Shown: positions 10,967 through 22,622, counted from the stretch's first letter. The stretch is 64,000 nt of DNA from Pegoplata infirma (GCA_963921195.1 OY992540.1:39083890-39147889), one strand, 5' to 3'. Numbers and translations: made by a program. Notes: generated by a model not told the origin, from the sequence alone.

Positions 10967-12292
10967 TAGGGCGGAGTAATTTTTTTTCGACAAAATCGTC
11001 TAGCATATTCGGATTCTGCATAAAATTCTAAGAAAAAATGCCGAACAAACCATGCCTCTAAAATCAGTTTTGACCCCCCCCCCCAATTTTCAAAAATAGT
11101 TTTGCACGATATACGACTTTTTTAGCTGGGCTGATTATTTGGAATATATTGTTTTACTAATAAAGTTTGCTTTTATTTTGTATTAAGAGGTGTACCTGAT
11201 ATTTTTGGGTACGGGGAATCCATATTTGATATTTATTTTGCTCTAAACCGCCGCTATGGGGCGCTAAAAAGCAAAAATCTGGACTTGGGTCTTCAGATTT
11301 CTTTTTTTTGTTATGAAGCCAGATACTCTAATGAGCTATTTAGATATTCCCATATACAGTTTAATTAAATTCCAAAAACTCGCAATTTTATTGGCGATTT
11401 TAGTTTTTTTAAAAATCCACAAAAAATTAAAAAGTGGTAAACTACACCACTCTTTTATTGACACAATTTTTTTTTAAACTTTTTCGTTTAAAGTAGAGGA
11501 TTTTAGCTTTCAATTTCAATTTTGATTATCAAAATCCGATGTTTACTTAAGGAGTTATAGATCTTCAAAGTACATCGATAAACGATTTGTCCTAAAATCA
11601 TTTATTAACAAAAATAAAAAAAAAAAATTCTTTTTATATGGGCATAATTTAAAAAAAATATTAAAAATAGAAGACTTTTGTGTCCTATTAAAATGATGAC
11701 TGATTTGTTTTTTTTTTTTTTTTGTAAAAATGTCATACTTTCATAATATGTTAATTTAAAAAAATCAAAAGAGGTGAAAGTTGACGAAAATGCACTAAAA
11801 AATGCATTTGCATTTAAAATGCATTTTTTTAATAACACATTTTTTTTTATCTTTCAAGTTTAATGTAGAGAACTTAAGCTTTTAATATCAGTTTTGATTT
11901 TAAAAATCGGATATTTACTTAAGAAGTTATCGCTCATCAAACTAAACTACTTTTTCATATTTTGTAATTTTTAAAAAATGAAAATCGCGAATAAAATCGC
12001 GAGATTTTGGAATTTAATAAAACTGTAAATGGGAATGTCTAAATGGCTCCATAGTGTATCTATGTACACAATCTAAATATCCCAGGTCATAAATACCCTT
12101 TTTCTCGTGGTGATAAATGAAAAAGGCGTATATCGTACAAAACTATTTTTGAAAATTGGGGGGGGGGGGGGGGGTCAAAACTGATTTTTGAGACATAGTT
12201 TGCTCGGCATTTTTTTTAGATTTTTTTGCAGAATCCAAATATCGTAGACAATTTTGTCAAAAATTTTGCTCCGAACAATTCACTCCGCTCTA
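10967..12292. mobile_element. hAT-type foldback MITE with 8-bp duplication
   Basis: TTATATAT occurs at 10959-10966 and 12293-12300. The termini are TAGGGCGGAGTAATT and AATTCACTCCGCTCTA. Inverted homology between the arms extends for at least 300 bp and includes a poly-C run (11073-11084) mirrored by a longer poly-G run (12158-12174). Between the arms are two direct repeats of about 105 bp (11461-11567 and 11835-11941). It has no transposase ORF; the 77-residue minus frame at 11605-11838 is low complexity. The insert disrupts DINE-like copy C. Confidence 0.9.
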
Positions 12293-12319
12293 TTATATAT
12301 ACCCTTTATCACTAGAGTG

Positions 12320-13145
12320 CACTATGGTTCCAAATCCATTTTTTTTTTGGCAGAAATTAAAAAAATAAAATTTTACAAATTTTCAAAAGCTTATACATTT
12401 CCTTAATGTCAACACTATAAGCTATCAAGAAAGTATAATGAAAAAAATTTGGTGCCAATACTTTCAGTTTGCTAGGCTTTCAAAGTTGAAAGTTTTAAGA
12501 CGTATAATAAAACCGGAGTGAAATCAATATTACACTTATACAAACGGCAAATGGGAAAAACTAAAATTATAAAGAGGCTAAAGGGACAAATTGAAACCTA
12601 AGGATACTAGTTCTTATTTAAAATTCCAATTTTACAGTTAATGCATCCTTGGCGTTATCCTTGGATGTTTTGATTATGAGGATTTTGGAGCCAAAACAGC
12701 CTATATCTTTCGTGGACAAAAAGTTGTGTTTGGGCACGAACTTGCATGAGTCTTTAAACGTGAAAGTGTTTTTAATATTGTATATTTAATATTAAAATTT
12801 ACATCTTGCCAGCATTTTTTGGCAAACTCCCACAATTTCCATTTTAGTTTAGCACAAATTTCGGCCAAATTTGCTGTTTTTTGCGAGACACGGTTTCAAA
12901 TTATTTTATTTTATAACTGTTTTGCCTTGCGTAAAGCTAATTAATTAAGAAAAATATATTTTAAAAAAAAAAAAAAAATGTTTTACAAAAAAAAAAAAAA
13001 ATTGAAAAAAAAAAATTTGTAATTTTTTTTTGACAATCGATTTTTGATTGCGCTAAGAGATAAAAATCATCCCAGAAATAATCCAAGTGACCTTGCTTCA
13101 TTTTTTGAATTTATGCCAAAAAAAAATCCATTTGGGACCATAGTG
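12320..13145. mobile_element. Transib-type MITE
   Basis: The termini CACTATGGTTCCAAATCC and GGGACCATAGTG are inverted, and the 5-bp duplication GAGTG lies at 12315-12319 and 13146-13150. CACWATG ends plus 5-bp duplications are the known signature of the Transib superfamily, relatives of RAG1. The 826-bp body has no transposase. Removing the insert restores the DINE-like sequence CACTAGAGTG-AGGGTATAAAA. A second member is at 32190-34521. Confidence 0.85.
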
Positions 13146-13329
13146 GAGTGTAGGGTATAAAAAAAAATCAGAACTTACAAAATTTATTTTTTCTTAAAAG
13201 CATTTTTAATGACTTTGTACTCAAAAACGCCAAAAAAAAAAACTGCAAAAAATTCTGCGTCCAGATTCGGGACTTGAAAAATTTAAAATTTGCAATTCCT
13301 TAATTCAAAACGCATAAAAAAAATTAAGG

Positions 13330-13490
13330 TTCTTAGAAAATTTTGAAATTTTTTCGGCTGCATCGTGCCATCTACAGACAGACGGACATTTATAGAACGT
13401 CTTAGAATCGACTATGGATCAATAATATATATACTTATTGGGGTTCCCGACCAATTCATCGATGCGTTACAAACGGAAGGGTATAAAAAT
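13330..13490 (-). mobile_element. DINE-1/INE-1-like fragment
   Basis: The fragment carries ACAGACAGACGGACATTTAT, GTCTTAGAATCGA, AATATATATACTTATTGGGG and GCGTTACAAACGGAAGGGTA. It is shorter and more diverged than the 3-4 kb copies, and upstream homology is lost near 13330. From 13500 to 14860 I see no gene or repeat with clear structure, apart from a short palindrome TACCACACTATTGTGTGGTA at 13951. Frames there, including a 141-codon minus frame at 14145-14570, resemble no known family. Confidence 0.65.
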
Positions 13491-14868
13491 AAATAAGGTC
13501 GGTTTGAAAGGATCCCTCATTACTATCAAAAAACTGCACATTCACCACATTTCTTTTTTTTTTTTTTGTTTTAAGAGAATTGATTTAGCAGTTAATGGTA
13601 AGATCTAATTGAATTTTAATATAATTTGATACAGTTAGATTTTAAAAATACATTAAAAAAATGTTTTGTAAATTATATCAAACATATTAAAACATTTTTT
13701 GATCATTTTTCTAATGTTGACCAAAAATGCCATTCCAAGTCCTTATCTCACTTGATTTTTTTTTTTTATGAAATATTTTTCTAATTTAATTTATTAGTAA
13801 GCACAAACACAATTCAATTTAAAAACAAAATCCATACAATTTAAAAAAAAAAATAGAAAATTGTATAAAAAATGCAACTGCAAAAAATGTGGGTTGAGGT
13901 CTCCCATAAATATATCAAGGTATTATACAAATACAAATAAAATGACAATGTACCACACTATTGTGTGGTAGAGTGTTGAAATAAATTTGAATTTTTTGCG
14001 TAATTGACACAAATACTATGGAAAAAAAAAGTATAAAAATAAAAATATTGTACTACGACAACTATTAAAATAGAATAGGCAACAATTGTATTGTGAGAGA
14101 TAATACTGAAAATAAAATGCTGAATTAACAAAACTTCATACATACTATATATAAATTGTATAGAAATGCATTTTAAGCAATGATAGGAAAAATTTCATTG
14201 ATAACACTGGACAACAGTAGAATATTTTAACATTGGAAACTGATTTTTGTTGCTTATGACTTAAACAACCTTTAATGCAATGGAGTAAATAGAGAAAATA
14301 GAGTTGTTCAAAATACCCAAAATTCCTATTAATTGAAAACCAAATTTTTTTATTTCGAATAAATTTTTTTTCCCAATTTTTCTGGACAAATTTAAAAAAA
14401 AATAATATTGTCTGAAACTCCTTGTTATTTTGCAAGAGTTGTCTTGTGGCAGATTTGTTAAAAATCACTGAAATACATTGTAAATTTAGAAGTTTCCAAA
14501 GCGATCCTTGAGTCACTGTACGAATTTTTGTTTCTACAACGTTACAAAGCCCTGTTCCGTTAAACAACAAACTATTTCAGTAATTTAAGAAATTTTTTTT
14601 TTTTTTTTTTGAGTTTTCTTAACAAAAAGGAAGCTATTTTTATTATCCAAAACCACTTCATACACACTAATATAAATAGAAACAAAACACTACAATTTTC
14701 TAAAAAAAAACCTTATCACTTTCACAAGAACAGCACGGCAAAACTACATCATTTGTACAAACACCACTTTACAAAAATACACACACAAAAAGCCTGTATG
14801 TTACAATCAACGCCAAAGTAAAAGAAAGTTGTATACAAAGAAATACTGAAATATATATAACTAAAAAT

Positions 14869-15450
14869 TAGAGATGGGCAGATTATAGCGTGATTCACGT
14901 GATTCACGCGCGATTAAGCGTGAGTGGAACTGATTTCAATTTTACTCACGTGATTTTGAGTGAGTGTGAATTGAGAAAAAAATTGCATGAGTGAGTGTAC
15001 GTGAGTAAGATGTTTGCATGAGGGAGTGTGTGTGAGTTTGCGTGATTTATTTCCTCTTTTTATTTCCTTTTGTACCAAAAAAAGTAACGGAAAATTGTTA
15101 AATATGGCTTACAATTAGTTTAATATTTCGTCCCGAAAAAAGCAAAAATAAAAAATATAAAATCTCGCTGAACTTTAAATTTTGCTGAAAATTGTGAAAG
15201 TTTTTTTAAAATTTTAGTTTTTGATTTTTTTTTTTTGTATAAATAAGTGTTTCGTGAGTGTGAGTCAACGTGAGTGTGAGTGAAGCTTGCGTGAGTGCAC
15301 GTGAGTGTGAGTTGTAATAAATTTACTCAAGTGATTGTAAGTGAGTGTGAATAGAAAAAATATGCTCTTGAGTGAGTGTGAGTGATTCAAAAATTTCTGT
15401 CGTGAGCGTGAGTGAGTGTGAGTCAAAAATCACTCACGTGCCCATCTCTA
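14869..15450. mobile_element. hAT-type MITE rich in GTGAGTGTGA
   Basis: The termini TAGAGATGGGCA and TGCCCATCTCTA type are flanked by CTAAAAAT (14861-14868) and CTACAAAT (15451-15458), an 8-bp duplication with one change. Both subterminal regions are packed with GTGAGTGTGAGT and CACGTGA words in tandem. There is no transposase. A truncated relative with the same end (GTCCATCTCTA) lies at 37262-37473. Confidence 0.85.
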
Positions 15451-15521
15451 CTACAAATACATGTGAATTAATGATGATAATAACACTTTAAAGAAAATGA
15501 TGACTACTCTACATGTACAAT

Positions 15522-15660
15522 AGGGTGGAGCAAATTTAGATTTTTTTTTTCGAAATTCAAAATGTTTGGGGTCGGAATAGTTGCATTTTAGGGTAAATTT
15601 TAACACACAAAAAATATTGAACCAGGGTGGCAATGACTTTTAGTCAATTTTTGACTTGAA
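15522..15660. mobile_element. Solo hAT-like terminus TAGGGTGGAGCAAA
   Basis: TAGGGTGGAGCAAATTTAGA resembles the end of the 10967 element and other hAT termini, but I find no matching inverted end within the window. It is probably a broken element. The rest up to 15915 shows no gene. Confidence 0.4.
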
Positions 15661-15919
15661 TATCGGAAAAAAATATATTTTTTTTTTCAGCTTAAATTAC
15701 ACTAGTTTACGAATAAAAATTCAGCGATCCACAACATTTTTCATTTATTTTCATATAAAATCTTGTGCTGAATTCGAAAATGAAGTCCAAATGTTCAAAA
15801 GCAGAATAGTTTCGAGATATTGCTAACTTTTAAAATTTTGCAACCGGCCTTGCCCGGGTGCAATATTTTTTTCTGAACTCAAATCAGTACGCCAAAGTTT
15901 TTATGTTTGTTTTTTTTTA

Positions 15920-16290
15920 ACATGATAATGTTTTTATTTTAAAAAAGTTGCAGGATGCCACCTCAGTTTGACTATATAAGCAAACAATTAACGAAAAAGA
16001 AAACAAGAATTACTATTTTCATTTTCTTAAAACCAAAAATTTTAATAACTTGGGTTTGTAACTTGGATAATTCACCTCGTGGTGAATAAAACCGTTTTTC
16101 TCCAGCTGGTGAATAAAAAGTTACATAATTATTTTTCACAAAAAAAAAATTTTTTCATCAAATTTGTTTTTTTCATCAAATTTTTTTTTTTCATAAATTT
16201 TTTTTTTTTTTCATCAAATTTTTTTTTTATCATTTTTTTTTTTCATGAAATGAAAGAGTACAAAATTTGCAGGCATTTTAGAAATAACTC
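15920..16290 (-). repeat. Double-hairpin repeat, reverse copy
   Basis: On the minus strand this shows the order GATGAAAAA array, CAGCTGG hairpin, TTCACCACGAGGTGAA-type hairpin, then the GAGGTGGCATCC and CATTATCATG tail. On the plus strand the array appears as TTTTTTTCATCAAATTT at 16137-16250. The AATGCCTGCAAATTTTGTAC end is near 16270. The reading frame over it (16079-16360) is low complexity. Confidence 0.7.
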
Positions 16291-17874
16291 TCTGAAAACT
16301 CTTTTCTCTGGGAAAACACTGATGGTTTTTTCAACACTCAAAAAATGTCGGTTAAACTAACAAACTTAAGTACTATTTCAATAAAAACAACTGTAGAAAA
16401 ACAACTGGGTTAAAATGTTAAAAAATCAGTAAAATCATTACGTATTTAAAAAAATCGGTACAAATTAGTACAACGTTTTTTGATCAGTACACGTGATCAA
16501 AAATCAGTAAATGTACTGATCAAATCAGTACGAATGGTCACCTAGATAAAAACCAAATCATTATATACAATTTTTTTCAACCCGGGCAACGCCGCGTGCA
16601 AAACAGCTATTTAACCCTTAAAAGTAACATACAACTAGCTTAGCCCTAATCTGGCACCCAGCACAATTTTCAACGGATTTTCTTAAAAATTTTCAGTGAA
16701 TGCAACTAAAAATCGATTGATACATTTGCATACAGGTCGTCACAATTAAATATCGGTAATCTTAACATAATTCGGTTGAAACATCAACAAAATTTGGTAG
16801 TCACACCCAAATTGCATTAAAGACATAATTTCGATTCTGTGCTAATATTACATTACATTTTCATAAAAAAAAACTAATTAAAAATATTTTTTGTTGCAAA
16901 AACAGAAACTAAAAATACCTGCGAATTTTATACTCTTGCCCAAAATATTAAATCATGATGCATTTGCTGAAGATATAATGTTGTTTTCATTTGTCATTCT
17001 ATGCAAAACGAATTGAAATATCGGACTCAGCATAAATATGTCTTGTGTATATAGGCTGGAAATGTTCATAAGACGGACCAGGGCGAAAAAGTTTCCCTTT
17101 GAAAAATTAAAAAAAAAAACTTCTAAAAGTCAACAACTAAACCAAGATTACTTAAAAATTTAATTTTTTCAGTCCACCCCATTTAAGTGCGTTGATATAA
17201 ATAACACTGTGCTACAGTGTAAAAATACTTCCGATGTGACATGGTACAAGTTGTTGGTTTTGTCGATTAGATCATAAAAATGCCCATTAAACTTGCCAGA
17301 CACCCTCAAATTTTAGAGTTATTGTCAAAAAACGTTTTTTCGGGAGTTTGCTCACTAAACCTTGTGTAATTCAGAAAATTTTCATCCGATTTTAAATTTT
17401 TCAACTGTTTTGGATAGAAGTAGGATAGGGCTTTCCATGTGTGTGAATTGGTCTACACATATAAGAAAGATATCTATTGTTTTTTTTTTTCTAATTTTTT
17501 GGTTATTTTTTGAAAATTTTTCGAGTTTATCGATTTTTTTCTGCTATAGTTCGTTTGACAACCTTTATATTTATAAACGTATTTTAAAAGAAAATTTAAT
17601 TCTGAATGAGTTTTATCCTAAAAAAATTAGATAACAATTGACAGAGTTGTGATAATTTTTCTAAAAAAGAAAATTAAGATTTTGCTGGAAATCGTCGTTT
17701 AGACAACCCAGGCAAAAATAAAATTTATCATAAGAGGCCAGAGAACAATATTTTTTAAGGTTTTTGGATCGCTGCATCCGAATTTGGCATTTAAATTGCT
17801 CTATCGCGTCAGGTTTTTGAGATATTTAACATAACGATATAAAAAAACGAAAATTTGATACACCTTAATATGCA
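16291..17874. other. Gene-free stretch with repeat fragments
   Basis: CCTGCGAATTTTATACTC near 16918 starts a short double-hairpin-family fragment (to about 17030). GACGGACCAGGGCGAAAAAG near 17073 is a short DINE-like fragment. The remainder holds AT-rich sequence in which I recognise nothing. CGTCAGGTTTTTGAGATA near 17808 also occurs inside the element at 30645-31813. Confidence 0.5.
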
Positions 17875-18024
17875 ATATATACTAGAGTTGTCAACCGATT
17901 GAGAATAATTCGATTAATCGATCAAACAAAGGCAATCTCTTGTTCGATTAATTTAAAAATGGCGATTTTCGAATAACGAATAAATCGATTAATTTATGTC
18001 AATTAATCGAACAATTATTTTTTT

Positions 18025-20480
18025 TACCCTTCAACTACAGTATTGAAATATCGGTCTAGGACAACATAAAATATATATGGGGCATTCCATGTGAAACCGG
18101 ACACTTTGGAAAACTTTTTTTTTAGATTTTCCCAATTTGTTTACAGTTTTTAGTACCCTTCGAAAACTCCTTCGTGGTAAATTTTCAGATTTTTTTGATG
18201 ACCCGTTCAAAAGATATCGAATTTTTAAAAATTGGTAGTTTAATCCTTTACTCAAACTTCTTTTAATCATAACTTCTTCAATACTGGTCCAAATTTAAAA
18301 TTTTTTTTTTCAAAATTTTTGTTTTTTTACGTACTTTCTGAAAAAAAATCCCAAAAAATTCTAAAAAGCGCTCTAGTATGCGATTTTTAAGTTTGAAAAT
18401 TTAAATCTCATTTTTGAAAATGTTTGTACTCTTCGATTTTTTTGAAATTTTTTTGTGTAAAACTTCTATCAATTCTACAAATTTTTTGCCCAGGAAGATC
18501 GTGGGATAACGATTAATACTATTTTTTTAAATTTTTTGAAAAAAATTTATTGTAATTTTCCAATTTTAAAATCATTTCTACTACTCCAATGGTGCGTCAT
18601 AGAGGGGTCCTTTATAAGACCGACCCCCATTAATTTTTACGTCTTAACATTTCTTTGGAACAAACTAATACCCTATCTCCAATTTCTAAGGGGGCTCCCA
18701 CACAAAACGACATTTTTTAAAATTTTTTCCAACCGCTCTAACTGCCCTAATAGTGCCCTTAGAGCAACAAAATGTATGACCGGCCCACAATATTTTTTTA
18801 GTCCAAACATTTTCTCTGAACACACCTACCCTCTATCTTTAACTGTTAAGGCGGTCCCCATACAATTTTTTTTATTTTTTGTAAATTTGTTTTATTTAAT
18901 CAGCTTCTACCGGTCCAATGGTGCGTCTGAGAGGGGTCATTAGTGAGACCAACCCCCATTTATTTTAACCCTTCAACATTTTTTCAAAACATACCTACGT
19001 CCTATCTCCACTCCCTAAGTAGGCTCCCATACAAATAACAGTTGGAGCAAATTTTATAAAAATGTAATTTTGTATGGAAGCCTACTAAGGGAGTGGAGAT
19101 AGGGCGTAGGTATATTTTGAAAAAATGTTGTAGGATAAAAATAAATGTGGGTCGGTCTCACTAATGACCCCTCTCGGACGCACCATTGGACCGGTAGAAG
19201 CTGATTAAATAAAACAATTTTACAAAAAATAAAAAAAAATGTATGGGGACCGCCTTAATAGTTAAAGATAGAGGGTAGGTGTGTTCAGAGAAAATGTTTG
19301 GACTAAAAAAATATTGTGGGTCGGTCATACATTTTGTTGCTCTAAGGGCACTATTAGGACAGTTAGAGCGGTTGGAACAAATTTTAAAAAATGTCGTTTT
19401 GTGTGGGAGCCCCCTTAGAAAGTAGAGATAGGGTATTAGTTTGTTCCAAAGAAATGTTAAGACGTAAAAATTAATGGGGGTCGGTCTTATAAAGGACCCC
19501 TCTATAACGCACCATTAGAGCAGTAGAAATGATTTTAAGATTGGAAAATTACAATAAAATTTTTTCAAAAAATTTTAAAAAATAGTAATAATCGTTATCC
19601 CACGATCTTCCTGGGCAAAAAATTTGTAGAATTAATAGAAGTTTTACACAAAAAAATTTAAAAAAAATCGAAGAGTACAAACATTTTCAAAAATGAGATT
19701 TATATTTTAAAACCTAAAAATCGCATACTAGAGCGCTTTTAAGAATTTTTTGGGATTTTTTTTTAGAAAGTACGTAAAAGAACAAAAATTTTGAAAAAAA
19801 AATTTGAAATTTGGACCATTATTGAAGAAGTTATGATTAAAAGAAGTTTGAGTAAAGGAACAAACTACCAATTTTTAAAAATTCGATATCTTTTGAACGG
19901 GTCATCAAAAATATATGAAAATTTACCACGAAGGAGTTTTCGAAGGGTACTAAAAACTGTAAACAAATTGGGAAAATCTAAAAAAAAAGTTTTTCAAAGT
20001 GTCCGATTTCACATGGAATGCCCCATATATTATTTATCAGTGATCGACTCTAAGACATTCAAGCGATGTCCGTCTGTTCGTCCGTCTGTGGAGGGCACGA
20101 TACAGTCTAAAATAAAAAAGCTGTACTCCTGAAGAAGGCTGATTAAGTTTGGAGTAAAAATCGGACGAGGGGGGAAATTTTCCCCCTTAAAGAACTAAAA
20201 CACTACACTACAAACTTTGTTAAATGTTTTTTTTCTATATTTGTTCAACAAATGAAATATTTTTAAGCCATATGAAGTTCATTGACCTACATTTGGACCA
20301 AGATGATTAGGAAATGCTATTTTTTTGGCCCGCCCACATTTAAGGGCGTGCTAATAGAAAATAATGCAAAATAATGACAAAAGTGCGTTTTTAGAGCGTA
20401 AATATCGTAATAAATGAATTTATAAACATTTATGTGAAGAGGGAAATGGTGTCCTCCAACGTCCCCCGCCGACGCCCCCA
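18025..20480 (+). mobile_element. DINE-1/INE-1-like element split by foldback
   Basis: The left part 18025-18078 carries ACCCTTCAACTACAGTATTG and ATCGGTCTAGGACAACATAA. After the foldback, 20025-20480 continues with CAGTGATCGACTCTAAGACA, GATGTCCGTCTGTTCG, the ATCGGACGAGGGG-AAA-TTCCCCC stretch and GGGCGTG words. This subfamily also occurs at 36658-37260, 47890-48440 and, reversed, at 62473-63170. No protein is encoded. Confidence 0.8.
18079..20024. mobile_element. Giant foldback element, about 957-bp arms
   Basis: The arms 18079-19035 and about 19069-20024 are near-perfect reverse complements around a 33-bp spacer, starting GGGGCATTCCATGTGAAA and ending TTTCACATGGAATGCCCC. Each arm contains three diverged tandem units of about 165 bp, marked by CCAATGGTGCGTC, AGAGGGGTC, GACC-ACCCCCAT and CCCTATCTCCA words. 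The flanks are AT-rich (ATATAT both sides), so a 6-bp duplication is possible but ambiguous. The two similar frames (18031-18270 minus, 19791-20132 plus) are mirror images of the same arm, not two genes. Confidence 0.93.
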
Positions 20481-20647
20481 ACTTAAAAAACTTAAAACTT
20501 AATAAAAATGTTTTTTAATAACCACTTTTTTATTCGTTATTCTCATCGATTTTTAAGATTTAATCGTTTGATCGAACGAACAAAAACAATTATTTGAATT
20601 ATTCGAACAAAGTTAAAAGGCGAATAATTGACAACTCTAATATATAC

Positions 20648-21579
20648 ACATACAAATACACAAATATCAACTTGCAACTGTGTAGTAAAACATGTATGAT
20701 ATGCTCAATACTAATAGCATACTTGAAATATATGTATGAAAAATGACATTTAAAGAATCACTATTTTAAAATAAGAGTTATTAGATTTAATATGATTCGT
20801 ATTATTTTAAATATTAAACATAAAAAAATAAGTTTTTAAGTCCATATAGGTATTTCTGTCGAAATTCCGATCAGACAACTGTTTTTCAAAATTTTATATT
20901 TTTTGTGTAGAAAAATTCCGCAGAAGCAATTTTTTTTACAAATTTTTTATCACTTTGATTCGATTTTTAAAATTTTTAATTAAGTAGGTATTCATTTTTT
21001 TTAAACATTTTTTCTAAAAACTGGGTACTAAAATAATTTTTTCGATCTTATCAATTCAAAACTTACATAATAAAATACATTTTTTTGAGTGTAATTTTTT
21101 TTTTTGAGAGTAAAAGTTTTTTAATGTATTTTTTTAGTGTCAAAAATATTGTTTAAATGGTTTTTTTTATCATAATTTAACTAAAAATAAATATTTTACT
21201 GCGATTCCTTTTTTACAAAAATGTTAAATACAATTTTTTTAGGCCCATTTAACAAACATATTAGATACTTCAGGTGAATTTTAAGCAAGAAATATTGTTT
21301 AATTTATTTTTTTTTTTAATGTAGTTATAGGCAATGTTTATGTTGCACTTTTCTGTTTAAAGGAGTTAAAATAACAGCAAAATAAGGCTACATAAAATTC
21401 CAGTTTATTATGTATTCACATCCTGTACGTGGCCTACTTTTTAGTTACTTTAAGCAAAATATATTTTTGTATGTATATTTTTTATTTTGTTGTATATTTT
21501 AATAAACCAATGCTTTGCATATATAACTACCAGTTGGTAATTTAATGTGTGTACCAACATAAATTCAGATATAGAAATA
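20648..21579. other. Gene-free AT-rich stretch
   Basis: Homopolymer-rich sequence with no ORF above background, no inverted termini that I could pair, and no recognisable RNA gene. Confidence 0.5.
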
Positions 21580-21839
21580 TACACTCAAAGAAAAAGTTTC
21601 TTCATATTGAAGAAAAGTAATATCAATATGATGAAATTTTACTTTTTTTTTTCATCCAGTGTAACGTGTCATCATTATGAGAAGCATCATTATTATATGA
21701 TATATTTTTTTGGTTGAAAAATAAGGACAAACAAATATTCAATTTTATTTTTTTTATTATTGATTTTATTAAATTCAAGTTTATTTATTTTTATCTACTT
21801 ACAATTTGCTTGCTGTGTATTTTCTGTTTAAAAAAGTGT

Positions 21840-22130
21840 ACTTCTTACACCCTCCAACCACTGCAGAGGGCCACCCCATGATCGGTGGCCATTCTATGAA
21901 TGCCCTTCTGTCCATCCTTCCTTCCGTGAGTTCTTCAGTGCAGTTTAAAATAATACAGCTAACCTCCTTAAGTTTGGCACGAATATGTCTTATATTCCTA
22001 CGCAGGTAACATTTGGCAATGGGAAAAATCAGTCCAGTGCGAATCCACCTTGAAGAACTAAACTTATCTCTGAAAAACACAACTTTTTTAACGATTTTTT
22101 TTTTTAACAAATTTTATACGCCCAAATACA
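21840..22130 (+). mobile_element. Degraded DINE-1/INE-1-like fragment
   Basis: ACACCCTCCAACCACTGCAG, CCCTTCTGTCCATCCTTCC, a GTGCAGTTTAAAATAATACA stretch and CCTTGAAGAACTAAACTTAT match in order the subfamily at 36658-37260, with high divergence. Frames on either strand (103 codons minus, 67 plus) are fortuitous. Confidence 0.6.
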
Positions 22131-22149
22131 TATAAGCAAACGTTGTCTA

Positions 22150-22300
22150 ACTAAGAACAAGTGGTGTCTGCGAAATTTTCTTCTATGGGTGGCTCAACTA
22201 ACTAAGGCGTCGACAATAAACACTACAACTATGAGGCCGTGAGTTGAAGTACCAGCCAGTGCAGCAATTTTTTTTTATTTCTTTAAATTTTTTAATATAT
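22150..22300 (+). mobile_element. Possible tRNA-derived SINE, degenerate
   Basis: GGGTGGCTCAACTAACTAAGG resembles a tRNA A box and GTGAGTTGAAGTACCAG a weakened B box, about 45 bp apart, followed by a T-rich tail. Both boxes deviate from consensus, so this is tentative. Confidence 0.3.
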
Positions 22301-22622
22301 GGGGGAAAATACATCAAATGAACCAACTTTTAAATCCAATTTCCCCCGATCGTGCTCAAACCGGGATCCGCATTATGGAGTGGAGGTATATTGAAAAAAA
22401 ATGTTCTCATCGAAATAAAATTAAGGGGATACAAATTTAGAAAAAGCCCTACAACTGCCCCGGAGACGACCCTGAAAGGTTGATATGTAAGAACGAGTTT
22501 TTCACCTATCGCGTCCAGAATTGGTGTGGTAACTACTACCCAATAGATCTCAAGTTGTGCAAGTTTGAGTCCGATCGGATAACATCGGTTTAAAAATGTG
22601 TTCACTTGAGGTATTTTTCCCA
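22297..22622. mobile_element. Small nested inverted-repeat insert
   Basis: ATGGGGGAAAATACATCAAA on the left pairs with the region ending GAGGTATTTTTCCCAT on the right, with further pairing through ACCAACTTTTAAA and TTTAAAAATGTGTTCACTT. AT-rich flanks (ATAT both sides) hide the exact duplication. The insert lies inside the TA-flanked element. Confidence 0.55.

Larger units (their letters stand above)
10604..13162 (-). mobile_element. DINE-1/INE-1-like element, copy C, split twice
   Basis: Homology to the other DINE-like copies runs from about 10604 to 10966 (including the GACAGACAGACGG microsatellite and CATCACTAGATCGTCTTAAA). It resumes at 12293-12319 (TATACCC-TTATCACTAGAGTG) and again at 13146-13162 (GAGTG-TAGGGTATAAAA). 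The two gaps are exactly filled by a hAT-type MITE and a Transib-type MITE, each with its own target duplication. The repeat end therefore served as target twice. Confidence 0.85.
17883..20639. mobile_element. hAT-type element carrying DINE-like copy and foldback
   Basis: The 8-bp duplication ATATATAC lies at 17875-17882 and 20640-20647. The termini are TAGAGTTGTCAACCGATT and ATTGACAACTCTA. Subterminal ATTCGATTAATCGAT-type words occur at the left (17910-18015), with related TTAATCGTTTGATCGAACG words at the right (20553 on). The interior holds a DINE-like copy, which itself holds the 18079-20024 foldback. No transposase is seen. Confidence 0.88.

Noticed and set aside
14145..14570. 141-codon minus-strand frame
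   Set aside because: Composition is that of random AT-rich DNA, no recognisable domain, and no splice or start context worth reporting.
18031..20132. Two similar proteins of 79 and 113 codons on opposite strands
   Set aside because: They are the same sequence read from the two arms of one foldback; no domain and no sign of selection for coding.
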